Of a DNA stretch of 64,000 bases, positions 25,250-36,021 are shown in pieces. A program made the translations under genes and the position numbers. The notes under the pieces were generated by a model. The model did no database searches. It was not told the origin of the DNA and worked only from the letters and a program-made list of their open reading frames with translations. Position 1 is the stretch's first letter. Every line of letters starts with the position of its first letter. The stretch is from Piper betle (lineage: Eukaryota > Streptophyta > Magnoliopsida > Piperales > Piperaceae), in assembly GCA_033002965.1 (NCBI GenBank), contig JAURVB010014889.1:186001-250000 (forward strand), in the 5' to 3' direction.

Positions 25250-25830
25250 AGTGAACCGACCTCAACATGTATTCAAACTCGGCTCGAATAGTTCGAAACT
25301 CGTTCGAACTCGACTCGAGATCGAATGAGTTTTGGCCATAAGTTCAACTCGAATATCTTTATATGTTCGAGCTTGACTCGAACTCGAATATACTTAAACT
25401 ATTTAATTTTTGTGAGCTCGTTCACCAGCTTGTTCAAAAGTACCTCACTTTAAAAAAATGAGGTCATTGTGGTTTGAACCCACAACCTTGAAGTCATCAA
25501 AGTGAATACTTGTCATCTCAACTATCTTGCTTCTTTGTTATTATATTTCTATATATATATATATATAATATAATATAAAGACTATATTATTATATTATTT
25601 TATCGAGTCGAGTTCGAGTCGAACTACGAGTCGAGTTCGAGTCGAACTACGAGTCGAGTTCGAGTTACAACCGAGTCGAGTCGAGTCGAACACAACCTTA
25701 CTCAAGCTCGGCTCGTAAGATTCGAGTTCGAGTCGAGTTCGAGTCGAACATTTAAATGTCAAGTTTCGAGTCGAGTCAAGCCGAGCCGAACACTAATGCT
25801 CATGAGCTGGCTCGCTCAATTAGCAACCCT
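25250..25830. mobile_element. MITE-like element rich in CGAGTTCGAGTCGA words
   Basis: Both ends carry gctcgaa/ttcgagc-type words in inverted orientation, with an AT microsatellite (25549-25575) and tandem cgagtcgagttcgagtcgaacta units (25605-25680) inside. A tRNA-like B-box (gggttcaaacc on the minus strand, about 25470-25480) sits in a stretch resembling tRNA-derived sequence. Related words recur at 27280-27440 and 30805-30890. The exact ends and the superfamily are not clear. Confidence 0.5.
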
Positions 25831-25839
25831 AAACGTCAG

Positions 25840-26145
25840 CGACTGCGGTGGGTGCGGGGGGAATAGCGGCTGGCGGGGGCGGCGGCTGGGGGAGGGGGTG
25901 ACGCTGGGGGGGGCCCGCTGTGGCGGTGGGCGGTTGGAAGGGGGAGGCCGGGGGCGAGGGGGCCGCGGCTACAGGCAGGGGGGGAAGGCGCCGGCGGGGC
26001 AGGTGGGGGGCGGCAGGATGGGAGGCCGCGACGGCTTGGGGGCGGGTGAGGGGGGGACCGCTGCGAAGGGGGTTGTCGTGGCGGGCGAGGGGGCCGCGGC
26101 AGGCCGCCGGCCCGGGCGGACTTCTGGGGCGCCAGGCAGCTGATT
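25840..26145. other. Strongly G-rich, GC-skewed block
   Basis: About 300 bp have long runs of G on the plus strand (ggggg repeated many times) in otherwise AT-rich DNA. Open frames on both strands are low-complexity Gly/Arg or Pro/Ala strings and not credible genes. It resembles the GC-rich transcribed part of the long LTRs at 33590 and 38090 and the right arm of the foldback at 3120-3390. Confidence 0.55.
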
Positions 26146-26389
26146 TCAATCCAGTGGCTAGTTACAACACTGTATAGTTCGCTGTCGAAAGAGGCTGTCA
26201 TTATATATAAAAGAATTATGGTGTGCGCACTGTAACAGTGCCTTATATATATTCATCAAATTAAAATTATCAATAAGTTAAACCAAACAAACTGATCATT
26301 AAGTTCACTTAAACATCTATATTATACAAGTACTATTTAATTGCATGTCTTGCAATTTATCGATCAACGAACTAAATGTATACACACGT

Positions 26390-27720
26390 GTATTACCCCT
26401 CGGGCGACCTTGTCGTCATTCGCGATGGGCTTACATACGAGCAACAAAAGTGTCAATAAAATTGAATTCAACTTGGACTCAAGTAAAAAATAATAATTAA
26501 TTTATAATAAATTTTATAATAAATTTAAAAAATAAAAAATACGATAAAATATAATACACATCGTAACATCATAATGTTATGTTCTATAACTAATAACTTA
26601 TCTAAACTAACATAAAATACATTTTAATGTGTTATTCGACTTAAAAATAATTTTATGATCAAATAAAAAAATATACTATATATTTTCATATACTCTAATA
26701 ACTCATTTCTTATCATTTTTCTAATTTTATTATCATATACTCAGATAGACTCGACCCTCATTACTCATAATTCACAGCTAGCCTCGGCTCAGCATGCAAT
26801 TCATGAAATTGACTCGAATCCAACCGACGATTGAATCGACTAATTTACTGATGTAAAACTTTTGCTTGAGACATGGGTTTTACGTTTGGGCTTATTGATG
26901 GATGTTGAATCATGTAGAAACCCGATTATAGGTATGATATTTTCATATATGTATTTTTATCTCAGTAATAAACGGTAAAATTTTTGGTTATCTTATCAAT
27001 GTTTTTGGTAGTCTATCTCTTCTATAAGCCATTGCATACAAAATTTATTAACTTTACTATTGTAGTTAATTAAGCCATAATAAATAATTAAATTATTGTG
27101 GTAGAAATTTTTTGCAGGTAGCAGACTCATGTTAATTAAAATTAGTTTTTGCTCTTTTATTATAGTAAAATTATTTTTTAGAATTTATATTAATAGTCAA
27201 TAATAATATTTATCTACAATTATAAATGTGTTTTGAGTAGTAAGTGATATAATATATATTATTATATTATATTATCGAGTCAAATTCGAGTCGAATTATG
27301 AGTCGATTTCGAGTCGAGGCTGTCTTCCTCAAACTCAACTCATAGGATTCGAGGTCGAGTCATGTTCAAGGTCGAGTATTTAAACGTCAAGTTTTGAGTT
27401 GAGCCGAATGCCAAATGCTAACGAGTTGGCTTGTTCAATTAGCTTCCCTACTTAAAAGTAGCAAAATACTCACTACAAATTCAAATTTGAGTTCTTTATT
27501 CCTTTCCAAATCTTGCAACTATTTGTATCCCATCCACCGACAGAATTTGTTATATTATTATTAAAATTAAAAACACTAAATAGCTTTGCCATATCTAATG
27601 TTCATGCTAGGGGCTATGCTATATTTATAAGTTTACAATAGATTTGGCTCAATATTGGATGTATTTGGGCCCCACACCTCCATATGGGACCAACCATATT
27701 ATATGCCCAGAGTTGCCTTC
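26390..27720. repeat. Direct duplication, copy 1: reversed LTR fragment plus flank
   Basis: It matches 29440-31211 along its length. The first part (about 26420-26888, minus) is the 5' portion of the long LTR family seen at 37618. The rest (about 26889-27720) is a shared non-LTR flank, including gggccccacacctccatat and agagttgcct. It lacks the GC-rich block of about 480 bp present at 29475-29960 in copy 2. Confidence 0.75.
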
Positions 27721-28062
27721 TAACACCCCAAATTCGGTTTACGCTTGAAAACTGAACCAAAATGTCACCGGTTCCAGTTAAGTCGGCTAATCCAAACCCA
27801 ATCCTATGGATCTACTTTTCGGGGCCTCAAGATAGAAGATATCTATCGTTATGCATGGATGAATGCATAAAAATAAACCAAACATGCTACTACATGAATA
27901 ATATAAAAACTAATTTACACACCAATAACAATTACAATAAAATTATTAAATATTTAATAAAATAATAATAAAATAGGCATGCATACGTACTATATTTTTT
28001 CACATACACAATTAATTCTATCAGTGACGATCACATACACCTACATACGTGTAGTTAGAGTT
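27721..28062. other. 3' flank of the B3 gene
   Basis: AT-rich and non-coding. At about 28026-28062, gacgatcacatacacctacatacgtgtagttagagtttcaa is close to a motif in the PME upstream copies (31946-31982 and 49826-49866). Confidence 0.6.
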
Positions 28063-28875
28063 TCAATCATGTTGGTGCTGTAAATTAATTTTATCTTCGA
28101 GGAGTTGAGGGACGATGACAAAGCAGAGTCGTTGCTGCTGCGTCCTGAAGGCCAATAGGAGGACGGTCTCGCCCTCTCTGAGGTGACTCCCATCGTGTTT
28201 GAGGAATTTTGACCACCCCGAATTGAACACCATCCCCTTCTGAGACGCCCGATACCTGCATCTCATCCAGAACCGCTCGCCGTCGTAGTTCAGCACCTCC
28301 ACCTTCTGGCCGTTGAGGGAGTTAATCTCATTCCTCTCCCTCTCCAACACATGCTCGTACACTTGAGCTTCCAGGCCCTGGTTTAGGAGCAGCCGGCTCT
28401 GGTGCGTGCACATGTCCGACCTGTGCAACGTCTTCTTCCCTATCCGCACCACCTCGCCGCCTCCCATCGCCCGGTGCACTTCCCTCCACGTCCTTCCTAC
28501 CTGCGGCGCAGCCGGTGCCGGTGGATGTTGATGACGTCCTTCAGCGCGGTCGGTGGAAGTGCCCTCGCCTGAGTTGGAATAAATACAACGTCGTTGGAGC
28601 ATTTGGGTGTGCCAACGGGGATCATTGTCGGAGTTAGTAGAACTCGTACTCATAATTTGTTTTCCCCGGGATGACGATGATGGCTTCTTCGTCCCAACGC
28701 ACCCATGACTACAATCTTGAAGACATTGACTCCTTTGCTCACTGGCGCATGCAAAACCTTCTGAACGGCCGTTCCTCAAAAAAGCGCTGGCAACTCGGGC
28801 GAGAACTAAGAGACGGTAGTCGAATGGACGATCATCATGTTCATCATGCCCCTCTTCTTTGTTGGAATCCCCCAT
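28063..28875 (-). CDS. B3 domain-containing DNA-binding protein
   Basis: A single uninterrupted frame of 270 codons. I chose the ATG at 28875 (MGDSNKEEG) rather than the in-frame ATG at 28983, because a TATA run lies between the two. The N-terminal half is acidic then Ser/Thr-rich and of low complexity. The C-terminal half, about residues 155-260, fits a B3 fold: KTLHRSDM, a middle LNGQKVEVLNYDGERFWMRC strand pair, GWSKFLKHDG, LREGETVLLLAFR. B3 proteins are nuclear, plant-specific transcription factors; the target here is unknown. It has no introns or frameshifts, although it sits in a repeat-rich neighbourhood. It may belong to the REM-like or small stand-alone B3 group. Confidence 0.72.
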   Translation of the reverse strand: MGDSNKEEGHDEHDDRPFDYRLLVLARVASAFLRNGRSEGFACASEQRSQCLQDCSHGCVGTKKPSSSSRGKQIMSTSSTNSDNDPRWHTQMLQRRCIYSNSGEGTSTDRAEGRHQHPPAPAAPQVGRTWREVHRAMGGGEVVRIGKKTLHRSDMCTHQSRLLLNQGLEAQVYEHVLERERNEINSLNGQKVEVLNYDGERFWMRCRYRASQKGMVFNSGWSKFLKHDGSHLREGETVLLLAFRTQQQRLCFVIVPQLLEDKINLQHQHD

Positions 28876-28937
28876 GGCTGGACGAAAGAAAACAAGAAAA
28901 GAAATCAAAACAATAATAATTTTTTTGGCGAAGAGTG

Positions 28938-28952
28938 TGTATATATATATAT
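28938..28952 (-). promoter_or_regulatory. Putative TATA region of the B3 gene
   Basis: A TATATATATATA run on the minus strand lies about 65-75 bp before the chosen start codon at 28875. Confidence 0.45.
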
Positions 28953-28989
28953 GCACAGTAAACCGCGAGAACTTTATATCCAAGTTCTA

Positions 28990-29439
28990 GTTCAACTAGA
29001 GAAGGTTTTGTCCGAAGAGCCTTATCCACTCGTAAAAAAATATTTGAATTATTTATGCATTATAAATTATAGTACATATATTGAAATTTCCAATATAAGT
29101 AAAATTATTTTTAGAATCTCCTCAAAAATTAAAATAAAGTACTAAGTAAAAATTATATAAGTAAGTACTAATAAATTATATATTTTTTAATTTTTTATAG
29201 ATTATCATAAATAGATCCCTTCACTAATAATAAATTATATTATTAATAATACGCAAAAAAAATTGCATTACAATTCTAGTAATAAGGCAAGTTGATCAAT
29301 ATTTAAATATTTTATTAAATACAAAAAATAATAATAAGCTTACTAGGTAGGATTCTTTATAAATTTTGTATTGCATCGCACAACATTATGCCTAATTATT
29401 TATAAGCTGAGTCATTTTTTAAATATTTCGCACACACAC
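28990..29439. other. AT-rich intergenic upstream of the B3 gene
   Basis: No gene, RNA or bounded repeat is seen. Confidence 0.5.
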
Positions 29440-31211
29440 TTATGTAATACCCGTTGGGCGACCTTGTCGACTGTTGCCGACTAATTCCGGCTGTTTTTCG
29501 GCAACGTTTGCCTGTAGCGGCTACCGACGGTATGGCGGTAGTATGGGCTACCGTTGGCACCGGCTCGGTGAGCCGGACGCTTATATGAGGTCAACAAGGC
29601 CGGCAGAGGCATGTGCTCGCCGAAAAAAGGGCAAAACAAGGGCGGTCGGTGGTGGGGTGGCGGTATCCGCTAGGGAATGGCCGGCGCTCCGCTAGGGGAA
29701 GGTCGCAAGAGGCTGGATGGCGGCAGCAATGGTGTCCGACGGCGGGATCGACGGGAGCACGGGGGCTTCTTTCGGTCGTGGAGGTTGGGCGACGGTCAGA
29801 CGGCGGGGGGAATGCTCAACGAAGTTCTGGAAATCACCGGCGATGTCGATGGGCTGTAGTGCGGCGGCTTGAGGAGGCATTGGCGACGGAAAGGAGGGCG
29901 GCGTGGAGGATTTGGGAGAATGAGAAGCAGGGAGAGGGGGTGCGGGAGGGAGGATAAATAGGTCGGTGGCAATATCGTAAATAAAAATTTACTTGACTCT
30001 AACTTATCTCAAAAATAATAACTAATTAATAAATCATAAAAAAATTCAAAAAATAGGGAAAAATCTCATAAAATATAATATATACCATAACACTACAATA
30101 ACATGTTTTATAACTAATAACCTACCTAAATTGCCCTATAATGCGACTTAATGCGTTATTTGGCCTAAAAATAATTTTATAATCAAATACATAAAAAAAT
30201 TATACTGCATACTTTTATATACTCTAATAGCTGATTTTTTATCATTTTTTCTGACTTTATCATCACATACTCTAATAAACATAACCCTCATCGCTCATAA
30301 TTGACAGTTAGTTTCAACTAAGACCCGGTTCATGAAATTGACTCAACACGACTAACGGTTGAATGAACTAGTTCGCTAATGTAAAACTCTAACTCAAATT
30401 ATGGCTTTTACACATTGGCTTATTGACGAATGTTGGATCATGTACGAACTAGATTATAGGTATGAAATTTTTATATATGTATTTTTTTCTTAGTAATGAA
30501 CTATAAATCTTTTTGCTATCTTATCTTTGTTTTTCGTGGTCCATCTCTTATGTAAGCCATAACATGCAAAATTTTTTAACTTTACGATTTTAGTTAATTA
30601 AGTCATAATAAACAATTAAATTATTTTGGCATAGATTTTTTGAAGGAAGTAGACTCATATTAATTAAAATTAGTTTTTGCTCTTTTATTATATTAAAATT
30701 ATTTTTTAGAATTTATATTAATAATCAATAATAAGATTTATTTACGATTTTAAATGTGTTTTGAGTTGTAAATGATATTATATATATTATTATATTATAT
30801 TATCAAGTCAAATTCGAGTCAAGTTATTAGTCTAGTCCTGTTAAAGGTCGAGTATTTAAATGTCCAATTTTGAATCGAACAGAGTACCAAGTGCTCGTAA
30901 GCTCGTTAAATTAGCAACCCTACTTGGAAGTAACAAAGTACTGCAACCAATTCAAATTCGGGCTCTTTATTCCTTTCCCGATCATGCAAATATTTGTATC
31001 CCGCTGAGGATCCGCAGACAGAATTTGTTATATTACTATTAAAATTAAAGACACAAAATAACTTTTCTATATCTAATGTTCATGCAAGGGGGCTATGCTA
31101 TATTTATAAGGTTACAATAGATTTGGCTCATTATTGGACGTATGCACTGCACGTATTTGGGCCCCACACCTCCATATTGGGCCAACCATATTGTATGGCC
31201 AGAGTTGCCTA
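29440..31211. repeat. Direct duplication, copy 2: reversed LTR fragment plus flank
   Basis: About 30420 down to 29470 on the minus strand is the 5' part of the long gypsy-type LTR (starting TGTAAAAGCC, with the gagtcaagt block, then the GC-rich transcribed part at 29475-29960), truncated at its inner side. 30421-31211 is flank shared with 26889-27720. The junction between LTR start and flank is the same in both copies, so the LTR inserted before the duplication. The GC-rich open frames at 29474-29957 lie inside the LTR and are not genes. Confidence 0.72.
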
Positions 31212-31394
31212 GCGACGAGTGTGTACATATATTATATATTATAAATTTATACAATTAAGCAAGATATGACCCCACGTATGACCAAAATATTAGGGATATA
31301 TTTGAATTTTAAAAATAATTTTTATTGAATAATGAGATAAATTTTGATTGAAAAAATATATAAATTATAATAATTTATTTTTTATTATTTCATA

Positions 31395-32376
31395 TTTTAA
31401 TTAGTCAAAGTTACTATTTTCATCGATGTTTATACCCCCATGTAAAATACTTTTATCAAAGCAATTAAAAAAGTAAGGAGGCCAAAGTGAAAATATGTTG
31501 CAAGAATACAATTTAGAAAATGGAAAAAACGAAGATTTTTGTATTTTCGCACATCTGAATATTGTGTGTCCCCCATATATAATTCAAGCTTGTACGCCCA
31601 TTTTAGCTCTAGATAAGACGAGGCTGGACCAAGCTGATCATTGCAAATGATGAGTGCTGAGGGTCCCGGTACAGAACTGGGTCAAAGACCCATATTGCGT
31701 CTCTTCTTCCTTTAGAAAAATGTTGAAAAAACAGATTAGTAACAGACGAAGTCACCAAGTTTTGGGCCGCGCTCATTTTGCAGACATTTCTTTATCAACC
31801 AGCTCCAAATGACATCCAAAATATGTTCTTATCACAGTTTTCTTCAATAGTTCTCTTTCCATATTATCGTTAATAGTTGAATCCCATAAACATATATATA
31901 AGATCTATAAGATCCACGAGCTGCATCTTCTTCCCCAACAGTTACGATCATGCATACACGTACATACGAGTAGTTAGAGTTTCCACGTTGAAGAAACTTG
32001 CAGGGGATACAAAGGTTGAAGAATTGGCGTTGATATGCCAAGTGTTTTCGCCCTCCATCACTCCACATGTTCCCTAGTTTCTTTTCAATATATCAATCAA
32101 TTTGTGGCCTATCGACACTAATCATGCTCAACCTTGCCTTCTAAATCTATTAACAAGACTAATTTCGTTCCTTTGTAAAAAAGGACTAATTTCATATTAT
32201 AACACTAAGATATATTATTCTCCAAACACATCTAATGGAAGAATATGCTCATTTGTACTCATAGATCAGAAAAGAGAGAGAGAAAAAACAGAGACAGATA
32301 AAGAAGCAAGCACAGCACATGGCAAGCCTGACTCGACCAATTCTTTGTTAATAATCTGAACTTCCTGCCACACTCT
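31395..32376 (+). repeat. Copy of the PME1 upstream region
   Basis: Collinear with 49220-50327 (shared atgtaaaatacttttatcaaa, accaagttttgggccgcgct, taagatctata, aacttcctgcc). It lacks about 60 bp found at 49910-49970. The copy stops at cactct (32371-32376), just before where the PME1 5' UTR would lead to its start codon, and joins eIF3c intron sequence there. No PME coding sequence follows. Confidence 0.85.
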
Positions 32377-32736
32377 AAGATAACCACTTCCATCAATTAC
32401 TCCCAAACGAACAATAAATCCTCATCAATACATATTTATATACATTGATTGACATGCATATTTGCATACGTAGGGAAGTTGTAATAAATATATAATGTCT
32501 AAGATAACCACTTCCATCAATTACTCCCAATCGAACAATAAATCCTCATCAAACCTGTCAGCTAAACTATTGACTCCTACATACAGAAAATTTTATAACA
32601 AGGCATTTCTCTGGAATAAAATTTAATGCACAAGAACTAAAATAGTGAGGGTGTGGAACAAAATAAGAGAGTATTTCATAAAACTAAACCAGGAAAAAAG
32701 AATCAAAAACCTGTTCTGGAGTCTTATCATGGAAAC
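32377..32736 (-). pseudogene. EIF3C: eIF3c pseudogene copy 2, 3' piece (intron and exon edge)
   Basis: It is nearly collinear with 21240-21645 of copy 1: the same intron tandem repeat, then aaaacctgttctggagtcttatcatggaaac at the exon boundary. The 3' half of the gene is absent, replaced by the PME upstream copy. The next piece of this pseudogene is beyond the copia insertion at 43074. Confidence 0.8.
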
Positions 32737-32766
32737 AGACGACCGTCAAAGGGTTATTTTTAAGGG

Positions 32767-33101
32767 TTGATGGATGTATTAGCTGGTGTTTATGAGAAGT
32801 CATTAGCCTCTAACAGGTTATTTTTGTTGAGGAAAATTGTCTCTTTAAGGAAGCCCGAAAGTAAATCTATTGCTAATCATTTGAATGATTTCAATAAAAT
32901 TTGGGCACAACTTGAATTCGTGGAGTTGACTTTTAATGAAGATATTAAATCTTTAATGTTCATGTGTTCTTTGCCGGAGAGTTGGGATACGGTAATTACA
33001 TCTATAAGTAATGCATCAAAAGAAAAACTAAAGTTTGATGAAGTGCTAGTTGCAATCTTAAATCAGAAGATGATGAAGGGAAGCATGGTAGATAGCACAC
33101 C
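32767..33101 (+). pseudogene. copia B gag, middle part
   Basis: The frame from 32767 resembles the UBN2-type retroviral gag of copia elements (HLNDFNKIWAQL, MFMCSLPESWDTV, LNQKMMKG). It enters the nested LTR at 33102, so the last 42 codons of the open frame are LTR sequence, not gag. Confidence 0.82.
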
Positions 33102-36021
33102 TATAAAACCCGTTACTCGAGTCAGGGTTTTACGTTACCGAACCAGTCGGTTCAACCGTTGGTTCGAGTCGAGTCAGTTTCATGAACCGCGTGCTGAGTC
33201 GAGGCCAGCCGTGAGTTATGAGCGATGAGAGTCAGGTGTACCTGAATATATGATGATAACGTCGAGAAGATGGTGAGATATGAGTTATCAGAATATATGA
33301 AAGTATGCAGTATTTTTTTCTTTTTATATGTTTGATCGTAGAAATAGTTTTATGCCGAATAACGGGTTAGGATGCGTTGGATTATATTCGGGTGGGTTAT
33401 TAGTTATAAAGCATGCCATTTGGATGTTGTTGTGTTTGTTTTATTTTATGGAATTTTTCCATATTTTTCTAGATTTTTTAGAATTTATTACGAACTAGTT
33501 ATTATTTTGACTCGAGTAGGAATCGAGTCAATACTTAATTACGAAACTGCCATTGAGGGCATTTCTTCTCCCTCCCGACCCATCTTCACCCAAACCCTCG
33601 CCGCCCACTTTGTTCGTCGCCGCCACCGCCGTCGACTGCCGCCCCGCCGCCGGAACCAACCGTCTGTCGTCCCCTCGCCGTCGTCGTGCCGCCCCGACCG
33701 ACCCTGGCCACCGATCGCCTGCCGAGCACGCCGCCGCGATGCCACGAAGCCGCCTCGGCCGTCGCCACTCCGAGCCTGATTCCGCCGTCGTCCGGGCCGC
33801 GCCGCCGCCGCTGTGACCCCGACGACCACCCCCTCGCCGTCGCCGACATTTCCCCCATCATCCCGAGCCGCCATCGAGGTTGGCCACAGCCCCGATCGGA
33901 GCACGCCGCCGCCGCCGTCGACGCGCCATCGACGGCCATCGCCGCCGGCTGCATTGTTTGACACCACCATCGGACCAAGCTCGTCGAGCTGGTGCCGATA
34001 GACCCCCTGATTGCCGCGTCCCGAATCATCGCCGAAAAATTGCCGGAATCCGCCGGAAAACTGCCGACACTCGCCGGAAAACTGCCGGAACCGCCGGAAA
34101 ATTGGATTCGTGGGAAATTTGCCGGATCATCCGCCGAACGCGCCTGGTCCAATCTGATCGGACTTCGGACGCCGCTAGGTGCCGAATTCGAGTTTCGAGC
34201 CACGAAACGGAAACCCTAGCCGTCGCCGATTTTCGACGACGCGAGGTATAATTTATTTTAACTTAATTATTTGAAAGTATTGATTATTAGAATTGCATGC
34301 TAGGATTGGTGAATTGTGTGTTATAATAATATATATAAATGTAGATTTGATTAAGGATAAAATATGAAATTTGTTTGATTGAGTGGTGTTAAAAATGGAG
34401 GCTAAGAAACTAATTAGGGTAACTAGGTAATGATCATGATCTAATGCAAACTAGCCTAAGTAGACTTGCTAGAATTGATATAGGTTGATGTGTGTTGATT
34501 GATGCGTGATTGTGTTGATTGTGTGTGCATGCTATAGGATGTGTGATTCATCATGCGGGCGTTAGTTTTTAGCTTGATTGTGTAGGTACGGTGTAGGAGC
34601 TCGCCGCCTAGGCGCGTGGACCCGTTTGGAGCTTCTACCAGGTCCGTTTAGGACTCGTTCTCTGTTTTATGCTATTCTATTGTGTATTTGATTTATTATG
34701 TGCAGGACGAGTTAAGTGGCGTTTTATCGGATCCCACTTAACTCGGGCCATTTAGCCAACGATTTTCCGGATTAATAACCCTCGAGGATGAGATCCCTCG
34801 AGTTTGTTTTCGAACTTCAGATCCAGCTCACGTTGCCTTCGGGCCTATTGTATAAATCCCAACCCAGACCTATATATATGTATAGTTTTCGTATTTTTGT
34901 GAGAGATTGAATGAGGGAAATCCGACTACCGTGCTACGCAAGCGGGCACGTGTGTGTCGATAGTGGGCTCTGGAATGGTGTGCGGGCCGTTTCATTCCCG
35001 AGGGATCCTGACAACTCCACCTTTGAGTTCCTCAAACCCGGAGAAGTGTGGAGGTTCACGGGTACTGCATTGCAGCGCATGTCTAGACTTGTGGTTTCAA
35101 AGGGTACTAAAGGCGACTGCCTGAGAGTACTCGGCCTTCGTGCTCAAGGCCAGGAGTAATATGGAAGGTGCAGAGGGCGGAAAGGAATGAGATTTGATGC
35201 GAGAAGCGATAGAGAAATGGCCAAGGTATGAGAATGAGAAAGAAAGGGGGACGCTGTCGACCCGAGGGCGACGGCTCCCGTATGTGCCCTGATGAGAGTT
35301 CTTGAGGAAGTATATGGTTTTCATTCAACAGGAGAGTTTGCTCTCCTGTGCCAGATTGATATTAGTTATTTTCCGGGCCGGTAACACTCGTTACTGACGG
35401 TTTTTCTATATATATGTAGGTGAGGAATGCGAGCAATGAAAGCTGTCGGGACTGCGGAGGAGCAGCACGGAACCGCGCACACATGTACCTGCCGCGTGTA
35501 ATGTATAATGATGGTTGTTTAATGCTGTGTGAATGATTATTAGAATGTTTTTGTCTTGATGAATTGCCTGTTATGAAATGAACGGATAGATGTGAATGAG
35601 CAGGGAGCCTTGGAGTTCAGCCTCGGCTTAGATGAAAACAAATGAGATAATAATGGAATGCCGCGGTAGATTGTTATGTTTTGTCGTATTTTGATAAAAT
35701 ATTTATATACCTTTGTTGTGGACAGGTTGGCCCTTATTGCACTTTTAGGGGAAACTCTGTCCGTTTTTACGTAGAGTATATATTTTCTTTTGGTTTCTCA
35801 TTTATTGTTTTGTCTTGTTTTGCTTGTACATCATAGCATGCATGTAGGACCACGTTAGAACCCAATCGTTCTCATTCATGCATTTCATGTTTGCATCTCC
35901 ATCTTGAGACGCCGAGGGCAGATCCGGGTCGGCTTAACCGAACCCAGTAGATTAGCGAACGGTTCGGTCACCGGTGACATTTCCGGGTCGGTTCACGGGT
36001 GAGCCGAAACGAGGTGTTACA
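33102..36021 (+). mobile_element. Solo LTR of a Ty3/gypsy (Tekay/Del-like) element inside copia B, number 1
   Basis: A 2920-bp unit begins TATAAAACCC and ends GGTGTTACA, with a perfect 5-bp target duplication ACACC (33097-33101 and 36022-36026). It has no internal region and no PBS, so it is a solo LTR. Landmarks shared with 37618-40624: the gagtcaagt block, a GC-rich transcribed part (33590-34220) with short cgccggaaaactgcc repeats, gtaggagctcgccgcctagg, a TATA-type stretch (34865-34885), and ggggaaactctgtccg near the end. Family assignment rests on LTR landmarks, not on protein. The many GC-rich open frames within it are not genes. Confidence 0.82.

Noticed and set aside
25796..26201. Overlapping GC-rich open frames of 85-121 codons on both strands
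   Set aside because: Low-complexity Gly/Arg or Pro/Ala strings caused by a GC-rich block without stops; no domain, and similar blocks lie inside LTRs.
28876..28983. Upstream ATG at 28983 for the B3 protein, giving a hydrophobic N-terminus
   Set aside because: It lies upstream of the TATA run, and a membrane-like leader does not fit a nuclear B3 protein.
33539..34251. GC-rich open frames of up to 205 codons
   Set aside because: They lie inside the solo LTR 33102-36021 and recur in form at 38025-38778 in the second LTR, so they are LTR leader sequence.
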